Assembly: GCF_018336935.1 (NCBI RefSeq)
Contig: NZ_CP068771.1
Location: 3,658,001 to 3,722,000 of the forward strand
From: Serratia plymuthica
GTDB lineage: Bacteria > Pseudomonadota > Gammaproteobacteria > Enterobacterales > Enterobacteriaceae
Direction: 5' to 3'
DNA length: 64,000 bases
Shown piece after piece: positions 43,573-53,010 of the stretch; position 1 is the first letter of the stretch; each line of letters begins with the position of its first letter. A program made the position numbers and the translations under genes. Under the pieces are notes generated by a model. That model was not told the origin of the DNA. It worked only from the letters and a program-made list of their open reading frames with translations, and searched no databases.

Positions 43573-45117
43573 ATGGCGGAATCACAACCCCTATCCGACG
43601 CCCCCGGCGGCGCGGAGTATTTGCGAGCGGTGCTCCGCTCGCCGGTTTACGAGGTGGCTCAGGTCACCCCGTTACAGGCCATGAGCAAAATCTCTTCGCG
43701 ACTGGGTAACACCATTCTGGTGAAGCGTGAAGATCGCCAGCCGGTGCACAGTTTCAAGCTGCGCGGGGCCTATTCGATGATCGCTGGCCTGAACGAAGAA
43801 CAAAAGGCGCGCGGCGTGGTGACGGCTTCCGCCGGTAACCATGCGCAGGGCGTAGCCTACTCCGGCAAACGGCTGGGGATCAAAACGCTGATCGTGATGC
43901 CGGTATCCACCGCAGATATCAAAGTGGATGCGGTGCGCGGTTTCGGTGGCGAAGTGCTGTTGCATGGCGCCAACTTTGATGAAGCCAAGGCGCGGGCGAT
44001 TGAGCTGTCGCAGAAACAGGGCATGACCTTCGTACCGCCGTTCGACCATCCAACGGTGATTGCCGGGCAGGGCACGTTGGCGATGGAATTGCTGCAGCAG
44101 GACGCGCATCTTGACCGGGTGTTCGTGCCGGTCGGCGGCGGCGGTCTGGCGGCCGGCGTGGCGGTGCTGATCAAGCAACTGATGCCGCAAATCAAAGTGA
44201 TTGGCGTGGAGGCGGAAGATTCCGCCTGCCTGCGGGCGGCGCTGGATGCCGGACATCCGGTGGATCTGGCGCGCGTCGGGCTGTTTGCCGAAGGCGTGGC
44301 GGTGAAACGCATCGGTGACGAAACCTTCCGCCTGTGCCGGGAATACCTGGACGACGTGATCACCGTCGACAGCGATGCCATCTGCGCGGCGGTCAAAGAT
44401 TTGTTCGAAGACGTGCGCGCCATTGCCGAGCCATCCGGCGCGCTGGCGCTGGCGGGATTGAAAAAGTACGTGCAGCAGCACAATATTCAGGGCGAGCGCC
44501 TGGCGCACGTCCTGTCCGGCGCCAACCTGAACTTCCACGGATTGCGTTACGTATCCGAACGCTGCGAATTGGGTGAACAACGTGAAGCGCTGCTGGCGGT
44601 GACCATTCCAGAGCAGAAAGGCAGCTTCCTGAAGTTCTGCCAGTTGCTGGGTGGGCGATCGGTGACCGAGTTCAACTACCGCTATGCCGACGCGGATAAC
44701 GCCTGCATTTTCGTCGGCGTTCGCCTGACGCGCGGTCATGCCGAACGGCTGGAAATCATCGACGAGCTGAACGCCGACGGTTATCAGGTAGTGGATCTGT
44801 CCGATGACGAAATGGCCAAGCTGCATGTGCGCTACATGGTGGGCGGGCGTCCTTCGAAGCCGCTGCGCGAACGCCTGTACAGCTTTGAATTCCCGGAGTC
44901 GCCGGGCGCGCTGCTGAAGTTCCTGCAGACCCTGGGGACCCACTGGAATATCTCGCTGTTCCATTATCGCAGCCACGGCACCGATTTTGGCCGCGTATTG
45001 GCGGGCTTCGAGCTGTCGCAGACCGAGCCCGAGTTTGAGCAACACTTGCAGGCGTTGGGCTACGACTGCCACGATGAAACCGATAACCCGGCGTTCCGCT
45101 TTTTCTTGCAAGGCTAA
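43573..45117 (+). CDS. ilvA: Biosynthetic threonine deaminase
   Basis: The PLP enzyme converting threonine to 2-oxobutyrate, the first step to isoleucine and the site of isoleucine feedback. It has 514 residues, as in E. coli. The PLP lysine is in VHSFKLRGAYSM near residue 62, and the phosphate-binding glycines are in PVGGGGLAAGVA near residue 190. From about residue 330 the regulatory part contains two ACT-like repeats (LLAVTIPEQKGSFLKFCQLL and LYSFEFPESPGALLKFLQTL). A 624-residue antisense frame over this gene is a composition shadow. Confidence 0.97.
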   Translation: MAESQPLSDAPGGAEYLRAVLRSPVYEVAQVTPLQAMSKISSRLGNTILVKREDRQPVHSFKLRGAYSMIAGLNEEQKARGVVTASAGNHAQGVAYSGKRLGIKTLIVMPVSTADIKVDAVRGFGGEVLLHGANFDEAKARAIELSQKQGMTFVPPFDHPTVIAGQGTLAMELLQQDAHLDRVFVPVGGGGLAAGVAVLIKQLMPQIKVIGVEAEDSACLRAALDAGHPVDLARVGLFAEGVAVKRIGDETFRLCREYLDDVITVDSDAICAAVKDLFEDVRAIAEPSGALALAGLKKYVQQHNIQGERLAHVLSGANLNFHGLRYVSERCELGEQREALLAVTIPEQKGSFLKFCQLLGGRSVTEFNYRYADADNACIFVGVRLTRGHAERLEIIDELNADGYQVVDLSDDEMAKLHVRYMVGGRPSKPLRERLYSFEFPESPGALLKFLQTLGTHWNISLFHYRSHGTDFGRVLAGFELSQTEPEFEQHLQALGYDCHDETDNPAFRFFLQG

Positions 45118-45138
45118 GGGAACCGACAAGGACGGCGT

Positions 45139-45840
45139 ATGACAGACAGTTTCACCGGTTTCAGCCAACAGGGGCTGAATTTTCTCCAACAGGTGCGTGT
45201 CGAGAACGACAAAGACTGGTTTGAGGCCAATCGTGGCGTTTACGAGCGGGAACTGCTGACGCCGTTTCGTACGCTGGTGGCCGAGCTTGGCCCGGCCATG
45301 CTGGCGATCGATCCTCAGTTTGAAACCCGGCCGGCGATCGGTAAAACGCTGTCGCGCATCCATCGCGACACGCGTTTTTCTCACGACAAATCGCGCTATC
45401 GCAGCCGCATGTGGCTGACGTTCAAACGGCCGAGTAAAGACTGGAAGGACGCGCCGGTGTATTTCTTCGAGTTGGGGCCGGATATGCTGCGCTATGGGCT
45501 GGGCTATTACAGTGCCAACAAGCCGACGATGGACCTGTTCCGCCATACGCTGCTGCGCCGGCCGCAGCCGTTTTTAGAGGTAGCGGCCTGCTGCCGGCCA
45601 CCGTTCGAGCTGGTGGGGGAAAGTTACAAGCGCCCGCTGATGAAAGAGCAGGCGGCGGAGATTGCCACCTGGTACAACCGCAAGTCCTTCGCGGTGATGG
45701 CCAGCGACAGCCAGGTAGAAAAACTGTTCAGCGCCGGCCTGGTGCAGACGCTGACGCAGGGTTTCCAACAGCTTGAGCCGCTGTATCACTGGCTGATGCA
45801 GGTGGAGACAATGAAGCAAATCGATCCGGCTGATTTATGA
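45139..45840 (+). CDS. DUF2461 domain protein
   Basis: A 233-residue protein of the DUF2461 (TIGR02453) family, of unknown function. Family stretches are FLQQVRVENDKDWFEANR near residue 15, IHRDTRFSHDKSRYRSRMWLTF near 75 and the ELGPDMLRYGLGYY region near 113. No signal peptide or membrane segment is seen, so it is probably cytoplasmic. It begins 21 bases after ilvA in the same direction with no terminator between, so it may be read with the ilv operon. The pair is not standard in E. coli. Confidence 0.8.
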   Translation: MTDSFTGFSQQGLNFLQQVRVENDKDWFEANRGVYERELLTPFRTLVAELGPAMLAIDPQFETRPAIGKTLSRIHRDTRFSHDKSRYRSRMWLTFKRPSKDWKDAPVYFFELGPDMLRYGLGYYSANKPTMDLFRHTLLRRPQPFLEVAACCRPPFELVGESYKRPLMKEQAAEIATWYNRKSFAVMASDSQVEKLFSAGLVQTLTQGFQQLEPLYHWLMQVETMKQIDPADL

Positions 45841-45841
45841 A

Positions 45842-45898
45842 TGCCCGTCGTCTTTCAAGCCGCAGCGTCGTTGGCTGCAACTTGAAATCCATAGGGTA
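45842..45898. repeat. Short ERIC-like palindromic element, second copy
   Basis: The same 57-bp form as 7436-7492: it runs from TGCCCGTC with the arm TTTCAAG to AACTTGAAATCCATAGGGTA. It lies just after the stop of the DUF2461 gene and may serve as an RNA hairpin at the operon end. Confidence 0.7.
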
Positions 45899-45941
45899 TT
45901 TTTATCAACGCAGCGGTTTGGTTTTAAAGATTGTCGACCGT

Positions 45942-46823
45942 TTATAGCAGGTGCCAAAAAGCGTCGATCAGCGGATCGCCGAGGCGTTTTTTCTGTACGC
46001 AAACGCCCAGTTCAAACGGCTCGACCATCGAAATATTTTCCAACTGCGAGATGCGGTTACGTACCGGTTCCGGGCTGTTTTCCACCACCACGCCGGGGAT
46101 CAGCGCAATGCCGCAGCCCAGCGCGACCATCGAGACAATGGCCTCGTGACCGCCGACGGTGGCGTAAATCAGCGGATTGGCGATGCGTTGGCGGCGGAAC
46201 CACAGTTCGATGCGTTTTCGCGACGGGCCGTGCTCCGGCAGGATAAACGGAATGGTGGCCCAGTCGGGCTTCTCGGCATACGCCTGGCTGCGGACCGCGC
46301 AGGGGAGCGCCGGCGCAATCAGCACCAGCGGGATTTCGCCGATTTTAGTGAACGCCACGCTGGTGGGCAGGGTTTCTGGCCGGCCGGCGATGCCGAGGTC
46401 GGCCTCGTTGGACTGCACCTTATCGACCGCGTCGGCGGCGTCTCCGGTGGTCAGCTTGATTTCCACCAATGGATGCTGCGCGCGAAAGCGGTCGAGGATC
46501 GGCGGCAGGTGGCTGTAGGCGGCGGTAACCGAGCAAAACAGCCGCAACTCGCCGCTCAGCGAAGGGCCGTGCTGGCCCAGCGAATGTTTCAACTGCTGGT
46601 ACTGCAACAATGTATGTTGGGCAAATTCTTTCAGCTGTTCGCCGGCATCGGTGAGCTGCACGGTGCGGTTATCGCGCAAAAACAGCGGTTGCCCGAGGAT
46701 CTCTTCCAGCCGCTGGATCTGGCGGGAAAGCGTCGAGGGGCTGACGTGCATCGCCTTGGCGGTACGGCCAAAATGCTGGCTTTCCGCCAGATGGAGGAAC
46801 AGTTTTAAATCACGCAAATCCAT
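45942..46823 (-). CDS. ilvY: LysR-type activator of ilvC
   Basis: A 293-residue LysR regulator (E. coli IlvY 297) that activates ilvC in response to acetolactate or acetohydroxybutyrate. The N-terminal HTH is at about residues 17-36 (FGRTAKAMHVSPSTLSRQIQ). The co-inducer domain contains PLVEIKLTTGDAADAVDKVQ and LGCGIALIPGVVVENS. It is divergent from ilvC across a 180-bp region that holds a palindrome of the kind IlvY binds. The gene lies directly after the ilvGMEDA/DUF2461 unit, in the E. coli order. Confidence 0.95.
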   Translation of the reverse strand: MDLRDLKLFLHLAESQHFGRTAKAMHVSPSTLSRQIQRLEEILGQPLFLRDNRTVQLTDAGEQLKEFAQHTLLQYQQLKHSLGQHGPSLSGELRLFCSVTAAYSHLPPILDRFRAQHPLVEIKLTTGDAADAVDKVQSNEADLGIAGRPETLPTSVAFTKIGEIPLVLIAPALPCAVRSQAYAEKPDWATIPFILPEHGPSRKRIELWFRRQRIANPLIYATVGGHEAIVSMVALGCGIALIPGVVVENSPEPVRNRISQLENISMVEPFELGVCVQKKRLGDPLIDAFWHLL

Positions 46824-46848
46824 ATCGGTACGCTCGCTGCAAGTAGTG

Positions 46849-46863
46849 TTGCATAAATTGCAA
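46849..46863. promoter_or_regulatory. Candidate IlvY operator
   Basis: An inverted repeat TTGCA-TAAAT-TGCAA, fitting the LysR T-N11-A rule, lies in the ilvY-ilvC divergent region close to the ilvY start. A second, weaker TTAAGCAA half-site is near 46887. Confidence 0.6.
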
Positions 46864-47003
46864 TATCACATTCGTAATATATCAATTTAAGCAACGCGTT
46901 TCCTGTTATACATTGAGTTTAACGAATCTCCGCACAGACAGGGCGGGGAATGAAAATAACATCGATAAGCTAAATCGACACAACATCTAACTGGAGTTCC
47001 ACC

Positions 47004-48479
47004 ATGGCTAACTATTTCAACACATTGAACCTGCGTCAGCAGTTGGCGCAATTGGGTAAGTGTCGTTTCATGGCACGCGACGAATTTGCGGATGAAGCCG
47101 GCTACCTGAAAGGCAAAAAAGTGGTGATCGTCGGCTGTGGCGCACAGGGCCTGAACCAGGGGCTGAACATGCGTGACTCGGGCCTGGACGTTGCCTATGC
47201 CCTGCGCAAAGAAGCTATCGACGAGAAGCGCCCTTCATGGCGTAAAGCGACCGAGAACGGCTTCAAAGTGGGCACCTACGAAGATCTGATCCCGCAGGCG
47301 GACCTGGTGGTTAACCTGACGCCGGACAAACAGCACACCGCAGTGGTTCGCGCAGTACAGCCGCTGATGAAAGACGGCGCGGCGCTGGGCTACTCCCACG
47401 GCTTCAACATCGTTGAAGTGGGCGAGCAGGTACGTAAAGACATCACCGTAGTGATGGTCGCGCCAAAATGCCCGGGCACCGAAGTGCGCGAAGAATACAA
47501 ACGCGGTTTCGGCGTGCCGACCCTGATTGCGGTTCACCCGGAAAACGACCCGAAAGGCGAAGGCATGGCGATCGCCAAGGCCTGGGCCGCAGCGACGGGC
47601 GGCCACCGTGCCGGCGTGCTGGAGTCTTCCTTCGTTGCCGAAGTGAAATCCGATCTGATGGGTGAGCAAACCATTCTGTGCGGCATGTTGCAGGCGGGTT
47701 CGCTGCTGTGCTTCGACAAACTGGTTGCTGAAGGCACAGAGCCGGCGTACGCAGAGAAACTGATTCAGTTCGGCTGGGAAACCATCACCGAAGCGCTGAA
47801 GCAGGGCGGCATCACCCTGATGATGGATCGCCTGTCCAACCCGGCCAAGCTGCGTGCTTATGCGCTGTCCGAGCAACTGAAAGAGATCATGGCGCCGCTG
47901 TTCCAGAAGCACATGGACGACATCATCTCCGGCGCTTTCTCCAGCGGCATGATGGCCGACTGGGCAGAAGACGACGTAAAACTGCTGAACTGGCGTGAAG
48001 AGACCGGCAAATCGGCTTTCGAGAATGCACCGCAGTTCGAAGGCAAAATCAGCGAGCAGGAATACTTTGATAACGGCGTGCTGATGGTCGCTATGGTGAA
48101 AGCAGGCGTTGAGCTGGCGTTCGAAACCATGGTTGACGCAGGCATCATCGAAGAATCCGCTTACTACGAGTCGCTGCACGAGCTGCCGCTGATCGCCAAC
48201 ACCATCGCGCGTAAGCGTTTGTATGAAATGAACGTGGTTATCTCTGATACCGCTGAATACGGCAACTACCTGTTCGCTAACGCCGCAGTGCCGTTGCTGA
48301 AAGAGTTTATGACAACTCTGCAGGCCGGCGATTTGGGTAAATCCGTGGCCGGTACTTCTGTAGACAACGCGCAACTGCGTGACGTGAACGAAGCGGTGCG
48401 CAATCACCCAATCGAATCCGTTGGCCGCAAACTGCGTGGTTATATGACGGATATGAAACGTATCGCGGTGGCAGGCTAA
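47004..48479 (+). CDS. ilvC: Ketol-acid reductoisomerase
   Basis: The enzyme isomerises and reduces acetolactate and acetohydroxybutyrate with NADPH and Mg2+. It has 491 residues, the long class II form of enterobacteria. The nucleotide loop [20 protein letters not shown] is near residue 42. [15 protein letters not shown] is near 150. Two C-terminal knotted repeats are present ([13 protein letters not shown] in the first, [16 protein letters not shown] in the second). ACTGGAG lies before the ATG. It ends directly at an ERIC repeat and then a bidirectional terminator. Confidence 0.97.
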   Translation: MANYFNTLNLRQQLAQLGKCRFMARDEFADEAGYLKGKKVVIVGCGAQGLNQGLNMRDSGLDVAYALRKEAIDEKRPSWRKATENGFKVGTYEDLIPQADLVVNLTPDKQHTAVVRAVQPLMKDGAALGYSHGFNIVEVGEQVRKDITVVMVAPKCPGTEVREEYKRGFGVPTLIAVHPENDPKGEGMAIAKAWAAATGGHRAGVLESSFVAEVKSDLMGEQTILCGMLQAGSLLCFDKLVAEGTEPAYAEKLIQFGWETITEALKQGGITLMMDRLSNPAKLRAYALSEQLKEIMAPLFQKHMDDIISGAFSSGMMADWAEDDVKLLNWREETGKSAFENAPQFEGKISEQEYFDNGVLMVAMVKAGVELAFETMVDAGIIEESAYYESLHELPLIANTIARKRLYEMNVVISDTAEYGNYLFANAAVPLLKEFMTTLQAGDLGKSVAGTSVDNAQLRDVNEAVRNHPIESVGRKLRGYMTDMKRIAVAG

Positions 48480-48480
48480 A

Positions 48481-48604
48481 TACCCGTCATACTTGAAGCT
48501 GCATCTGTGTTGGCTGCACCTGTGCACCCCAGTCACTTAGTTGACTAAGCTCCTGGGGATTTACGGCCTTGCCGCCTTGATGCAACTCCAATTATTTAGG
48601 GTAT
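48481..48604. repeat. ERIC (IRU) repeat, full length
   Basis: About 124 bp with the ERIC core CACCCCAGTCACTTAG / CTAAGCTCCTGGGGAT and the terminal TACCCGTC / AGGGTATA. It starts one base after the ilvC stop, in opposite orientation to the copy at 12208-12331. Confidence 0.92.
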
Positions 48605-48635
48605 AAAATTGTAGGTTTTAACATTAAGCCCAAAT

Positions 48636-48663
48636 AAAAAGGCCAGCGTCGTTGCTGGCCTTT
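48636..48663. terminator. Bidirectional terminator between ilvC and kdgK
   Basis: Stem GGCCAGC (48641-48647) / GCTGGCC (48654-48660), with AAAAA before and TTT after. It serves convergent ilvC and kdgK, more strongly the minus strand. Confidence 0.85.
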
Positions 48664-48684
48664 CGCATTTCTACGGCACAGGAA

Positions 48685-49617
48685 TCATTGCGGCATGGCG
48701 GCGAGTGGAATAATCGCCCCGCGGTACTGAATGACCGTGCTGGCTGTCAGGTGGCCGCGTTGTGCTGCCTGCACGGCATCACCGCCGGTTAAACGTACCG
48801 CCAGGTAACCGGCACTGAAGGAATCCCCTGCGGCGGTGGTATCCACTACCTTCTCTTTCGGCAACCGTACCGCCGGGATCTCAAGCTCGGTGCCTTCGGC
48901 GCTGAATACCAGGCAGGCGTCTGCGCCGCGTTTGATCACAATCTCCGTCACGCCCAATGCCTGCGTGCGGCGGACCACCTGTTCCACCGGCTGGTTGCCC
49001 CACAGCAAGTCTTCATCGTCCAGCGTCAGGAAGGCGATGTCGGTACAGGCCAGCACATCGCGATAAACCTGTTGAGTTTCCTCGCGGTTCTGCCACAGGC
49101 GCGGCCGATAGTTATTGTCGAAAATCACTTTCCCGCCGTTGGCGCGACACTGGCGCAGCAACGCCAGCAGTCGGGTGCGACTGGCCGGATTGAGAATGGC
49201 CACGCTGATACCGCTGAGGTACAGATAATCGAATTGGGCCAGATGCTCGCACAGGCTCTCCGCCTGCGGTCCTTCCAGCCAGTAGCGGGCGGCGGCGTCG
49301 TTGCGCCAGTAATAAAAGGTGCGCTCGCCGGTATCATCGGTTTCGATCACGTACAGCCCCGGCAGCTTGTTTTCCAGCCGTTGGATCAGATCGGTTTTAA
49401 CCTTTTCCTGTTGCCAGGCCTGCAGCATTTCCTGGCTGAAGCTGTCGGTGCCGAGGGCGGTGACGTAATGCACCTGCAGCGCGGTTTCCGCTACCTGCCG
49501 AGCAATGTAGACCGCGGTATTTAAGGTATCGCCGCCAAAGCCACGGCTGAGATCCGCGCCTTTTTGCGACAGTTCAATCATGCATTCGCCGATCACGGCA
49601 AGATTCTGGGTGGTCAT
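48685..49617 (-). CDS. kdgK: 2-dehydro-3-deoxygluconokinase
   Basis: A PfkB-family kinase that phosphorylates KDG to KDPG in pectate/uronate breakdown. The start is ATG 49617 (MTTQNLAVIGECMIEL), 310 residues (E. coli 309); the frame opens at 49680 without homology. The substrate region is RGFGGDTLNTAVYIARQ near residue 25. The ATP/anion-hole signature is DTTAAGDSFSAGYLAVRLTG near 260. It stands alone, with a KdgR-type box about 90 bases upstream, so induction by uronates is likely. Confidence 0.95.
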   Translation of the reverse strand: MTTQNLAVIGECMIELSQKGADLSRGFGGDTLNTAVYIARQVAETALQVHYVTALGTDSFSQEMLQAWQQEKVKTDLIQRLENKLPGLYVIETDDTGERTFYYWRNDAAARYWLEGPQAESLCEHLAQFDYLYLSGISVAILNPASRTRLLALLRQCRANGGKVIFDNNYRPRLWQNREETQQVYRDVLACTDIAFLTLDDEDLLWGNQPVEQVVRRTQALGVTEIVIKRGADACLVFSAEGTELEIPAVRLPKEKVVDTTAAGDSFSAGYLAVRLTGGDAVQAAQRGHLTASTVIQYRGAIIPLAAMPQ

Positions 49618-49705
49618 AATCAACGGCCCTGGCTGAAAGAAAGAAGAAAACAAAGGGATGCGCAATGCCTTCAGTCTCAACGCAAGGGCGGGTGGGAGTC
49701 AATGG

Positions 49706-49726
49706 AAATAAAACGATGTTTTAATT
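49706..49726. promoter_or_regulatory. KdgR-type operator upstream of kdgK
   Basis: AATAAAAC-GA-TGTTTTAATT is close to the KdgR consensus (AATGAAAC..TGTTTCATT) and nearly palindromic. Confidence 0.65.
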
Positions 49727-49786
49727 AATTTATGATCGCGATCGGGAAACCGAAAAGTTTCCCGATGCGAAGCGAGCCGCCCGCCG

Positions 49787-49990
49787 CTATTTAGCGGCTG
49801 CACGCAGGTCGGTGACGCTATGGCCACCGATACCCCAATTGTCGGTTTCTACTTCATCAATGACCACCACGGTGGTCGCCGGGTTTTTCCCCAGCGTATC
49901 CACCAACAGTTGCGTCACGCCGGCGATCAGCTGTTTCTTTTGCTCCGGCGTCGCGCCTTCGCGAGTAATTTTGATATTTACGTAGGGCAT
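49787..49990 (-). CDS. 4-oxalocrotonate tautomerase-family protein
   Basis: A 67-residue small tautomerase. The N-terminal proline (Pro2, exposed after Met removal) of MPYVNIKITREGATPEQKKQ is the catalytic base. Arg-like and hydrophobic features of the family follow, with TTVVVIDEVETDNWGIGG near residue 40. The in vivo substrate is not known. It is monocistronic, between kdgK and yhjG. A 10-bp hairpin (ATCGGGAAAC / GTTTCCCGAT, 49741-49766) lies downstream without a T run. Confidence 0.87.
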   Translation of the reverse strand: MPYVNIKITREGATPEQKKQLIAGVTQLLVDTLGKNPATTVVVIDEVETDNWGIGGHSVTDLRAAAK

Positions 49991-50183
49991 ATTTTTTCCT
50001 TGGTTATTGATACCGTTTCCAATGTAGAAGGCTTTTGCCGCCGCTTAAAGTTTTATCGCCTCGTCGCGCCGACAGTCTGACTCTCTGCTCGCCTAAAGTG
50101 TGAACTCTTGCCTATCCTCGGCTAGGCTTGGTAAAGCTTGCTTATCAATTTTACTGGCAGATTACCGTGTTCAGGGAGCCGTT

Positions 50184-52217
50184 ATGACAAGAACAGGAAA
50201 AGTTTTCAGCTGGGTTGGCGGCATTGCGCTGCTGGTGGTTGCCGCGCTGGTGGTCTTTGTGATGACCTTCGACTGGAATCGCCTTAAACCGACCATAAAT
50301 GACAAGGTGTCTGCCGAATTGCAGCGGCCGTTCGCGATCCGCGGCGAGCTGGGTGTGGACTGGGCGCGTGAGAAAGATGAAGGCGGCTGGCGCGCCTGGG
50401 TGCCGTGGCCGCATATTCATGCCGAAGACATCGTGCTGGGCAATCCCAAAAATATTCCCGGCGACAGCATGGTCCAGCTGCAGCGCGTCGATGCCAGCAT
50501 CGCACCGCTGGCGCTGCTCGGCAAAGAGGTATTGATTCCGCGCATCTGGCTGAAGCAACCGAATGCCGCCTTGCAGCGGCTGGCGAACGGTGACAATAAC
50601 TGGACCTTCAACCTGGCCGGCGACCCGAAACAACCGACGTCCGACTGGTCGGTGAATATCCATGACATCGTCTTCGATCGTGGTCAGATTGATTTTAAAG
50701 ACGCGAGGCTGAAGGCGGATTTCCGTGCGCTGATCGATCCGCTTGGCAAGCCGCTGCCGTTCAGCGAGGTCACAGGAAAAAAAGATGCCGGTAAAGCGGT
50801 CACCCCCGACTATGTTTTTGGTTGGAAGGTGAAGGGCAAATACAACGGCGAGCCGCTGTCGGGCAGCGGCAAGATGGGCGGCATGCTGTCGTTGCAGAAC
50901 GCGGAAGTGCCTTTCCCGCTGCAAGCCGACGTGCGCTCTGGCGCAGCCCGGGTGGTGGTGGCCGGTACGCTGTCCGATCCGATGAACCTTGGCGGGTTGG
51001 ATCTGCGGGTGAAATTCTCCGGCGATAGCTTGGGTAATCTATATGCCCTGACCGGCGTGCTGCTGCCGAATACCCCGCCGTACTCTACCGATGGGCATCT
51101 GATCGCCCGGCTGCACGAGAAAGGCGGCGCGGTGTTCCAGTACCAGAAGTTCGACGGCAAAATCGGCGACAGCGATATCCACGGCAATTTGAAATATGTG
51201 GCCAGCAAACCGCGGCCCAAACTGAGCGGTGAAGTGCTGTCGCAACAGCTGCGCCTGGCCGATTTGGCGCCGTTGATTGGTGCGGATTCCAATACGGAAA
51301 AAGCCGGCCGTGGGGAGAAGAGCCGCCAGCCGGCCGACAAGGTGTTACCGGTTGAGAAATTTGACACCAAAAGCTGGAACGTGATGGATGCGGACGTTAA
51401 ATTTACCGCGAAACGCATTGAGCGCGGCAATTCGCTGCCGCTGAGCGATCTCTCTACCCATTTACAGCTGGATAACGGCGTGATCCTGATGGACCCGCTG
51501 CGATTCGGCGTGGCCGGCGGCAACCTTAACGCCACCCTACGCCTGGACGGCGGTAAAAACCCGATGCAGGGCCGGGTCGATATGCATGCGCGTAAGTTCC
51601 AGCTTCAGCAACTGCTGCCGAACGTGGCGTCGATGAAGCGCAGCCTGGGGCAGATGAACGGGGATGCCAAACTGACCGGTAGCGGTAATTCGGTGGCAGA
51701 TCTGTTGGCAACCAGCAGCGGCGAACTGCGTATGGTGGTTAACAACGGCGTGATCAGCCGTGGCCTGATGGAGATCCTCGGCCTGAATGTGGGCAACTAT
51801 CTGGTGGCGAAACTGTTTGGTGACGACGTCGTGGGCATCAACTGCGCGGCGGCGGATGTCGGTATTCGCAATGGCGTCGCCGTGCCGCGGCTGTTCGTGT
51901 TTGACACCGAGAACGCCATTATCAATATCAGCGGCAATACCAATTTGGCCACCGAGCGGCTGGATCTGTCCATCGATCCGGAAAGCAAGGGGATGCGTGT
52001 GCTGACGCTACGCTCCCCCTTGTATGTGAAAGGCACCTTCAAGAACCCGGATGCCGGCGTTAAGACCGGCCCGCTGCTCGCGCGCGGTGCGGCTGCGGTG
52101 GCGTTGGGCGTGGTGCTGACGCCGGCAGCGGCCCTGTTGGCGCTGGTCTCCCCGAGCGAAGGTGGCGATGAAAACCAATGCGGGCAAATCCTGCAAAAGA
52201 TGAAGCAAAGGAAATGA
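50184..52217 (+). CDS. yhjG: AsmA-family protein YhjG
   Basis: A 677-residue AsmA-family envelope protein, matching E. coli YhjG across its length. Family members are thought to bridge inner and outer membranes in phospholipid handling; this member is not characterised. An N-terminal anchor (VFSWVGGIALLVVAALVVFVMTF) is followed by the AsmA motif DWNRLKPTINDKVSAELQRPFAI. The C-terminal conserved region is VNNGVISRGLMEILGLNVGNYL, then ERLDLSIDPESKGMRVLTLRSP. The start ATG 50184 has AGGGAG upstream; the frame opens at 50100. A strong terminator follows. Confidence 0.93.
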   Translation: MTRTGKVFSWVGGIALLVVAALVVFVMTFDWNRLKPTINDKVSAELQRPFAIRGELGVDWAREKDEGGWRAWVPWPHIHAEDIVLGNPKNIPGDSMVQLQRVDASIAPLALLGKEVLIPRIWLKQPNAALQRLANGDNNWTFNLAGDPKQPTSDWSVNIHDIVFDRGQIDFKDARLKADFRALIDPLGKPLPFSEVTGKKDAGKAVTPDYVFGWKVKGKYNGEPLSGSGKMGGMLSLQNAEVPFPLQADVRSGAARVVVAGTLSDPMNLGGLDLRVKFSGDSLGNLYALTGVLLPNTPPYSTDGHLIARLHEKGGAVFQYQKFDGKIGDSDIHGNLKYVASKPRPKLSGEVLSQQLRLADLAPLIGADSNTEKAGRGEKSRQPADKVLPVEKFDTKSWNVMDADVKFTAKRIERGNSLPLSDLSTHLQLDNGVILMDPLRFGVAGGNLNATLRLDGGKNPMQGRVDMHARKFQLQQLLPNVASMKRSLGQMNGDAKLTGSGNSVADLLATSSGELRMVVNNGVISRGLMEILGLNVGNYLVAKLFGDDVVGINCAAADVGIRNGVAVPRLFVFDTENAIINISGNTNLATERLDLSIDPESKGMRVLTLRSPLYVKGTFKNPDAGVKTGPLLARGAAAVALGVVLTPAAALLALVSPSEGGDENQCGQILQKMKQRK

Positions 52218-52221
52218 TCTC

Positions 52222-52248
52222 AATGGCCCGTCAAACGGGCCATTTTTA
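52222..52248 (+). terminator. Terminator of yhjG
   Basis: Stem ATGGCCCGT (52223-52231) / ACGGGCCAT (52235-52243), then TTTTT; it touches the end of convergent cdh. Confidence 0.9.
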
Positions 52249-53010
52249 ATTCAACACCTGGCAATCGTGATCCTGAATCTCTTCTGCCGAGGCCAGCGTG
52301 AAGGGCAGCAGGCTGCGTTCGGTGGCCAGCAGCAGGAAGTCGCCGCCCGGAAGTGCGGTCATCGCCAGGCCAAAGCTGCCCATGCGGTCTTGGGCGCGCG
52401 GGATACCCTTGGCCAACAGGCGAAAAGCGCCCTGTCTGGCCAATTCTTCAGGCGCGACCCGGCGCGCCAGATAGTCATGGCCCAGCAGGCCGCCGGGCAG
52501 CGGTTGCCACTGTTCGGTATAATCCGCCGCAAACTGCGCCAGCCGCGTTTTTACCGCCGGCAGCAGGCAGGAAATATGAATGTGCAACTGATTCTGGCTG
52601 CGGCCATATTCTGAATTAATCGCCAGCGAAATATCTGCGTCGTCGATCGCCTTGCCATATTTATCGGCCATAAAGTGCCGCGCCTGCCAGGCTTGCGCAA
52701 AGAAGTTCGGGGTGGTGGCTTCCAGCACCGTCGGGCTTTCAATACCGGTGATTCTGGTGCTTGGCATCAGCAGATACTGTAGTGGCCCGTTACGGTCTTT
52801 GAACACCACAAAGCCGCCCTGGGTGTCAACCTGCGCACAAGGTGCCGGATTGTTATGCGCCTGCTGGTTGGGCAAACACTGTTGGCTGACGATACGCCAC
52901 AGCGCGCTCGATTGGGGAGGCTTTACCCATATCCAGAGCGCAGCAGTAATCGCAATGGCGACCATCACCAACGGGGCAACGTACAAAAATAGCCTGCGGC
53001 GCAGAGACAT
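52246..53010 (-). CDS. cdh: CDP-diacylglycerol pyrophosphatase
   Basis: The enzyme hydrolyses CDP-diacylglycerol to CMP and phosphatidate. It has 254 residues (E. coli Cdh 251), with an N-terminal membrane anchor (LFLYVAPLVMVAIAITAALWIWV). The catalytic histidine-triad motif is QLHIHISCLLPAV near residue 143. Conserved stretches around it include GPLQYLLMPSTRITGIESP and LPGGLLGHDYLARRV. It is convergent with yhjG and lies just upstream, in the same direction, of yhjE's 3' end. Cys residues in QCLPNQQ and PCAQV may form a periplasmic disulphide. Confidence 0.94.
   Translation of the reverse strand: MSLRRRLFLYVAPLVMVAIAITAALWIWVKPPQSSALWRIVSQQCLPNQQAHNNPAPCAQVDTQGGFVVFKDRNGPLQYLLMPSTRITGIESPTVLEATTPNFFAQAWQARHFMADKYGKAIDDADISLAINSEYGRSQNQLHIHISCLLPAVKTRLAQFAADYTEQWQPLPGGLLGHDYLARRVAPEELARQGAFRLLAKGIPRAQDRMGSFGLAMTALPGGDFLLLATERSLLPFTLASAEEIQDHDCQVLN

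Noticed and set aside
43672..45546. 624-codon antisense frame across ilvA and DUF2461
   Set aside because: Spans two well-supported genes on the other strand and has no recognisable domain.
47235..48536. 433-codon antisense frame across ilvC
   Set aside because: Shadow of ilvC that starts in the ERIC repeat.
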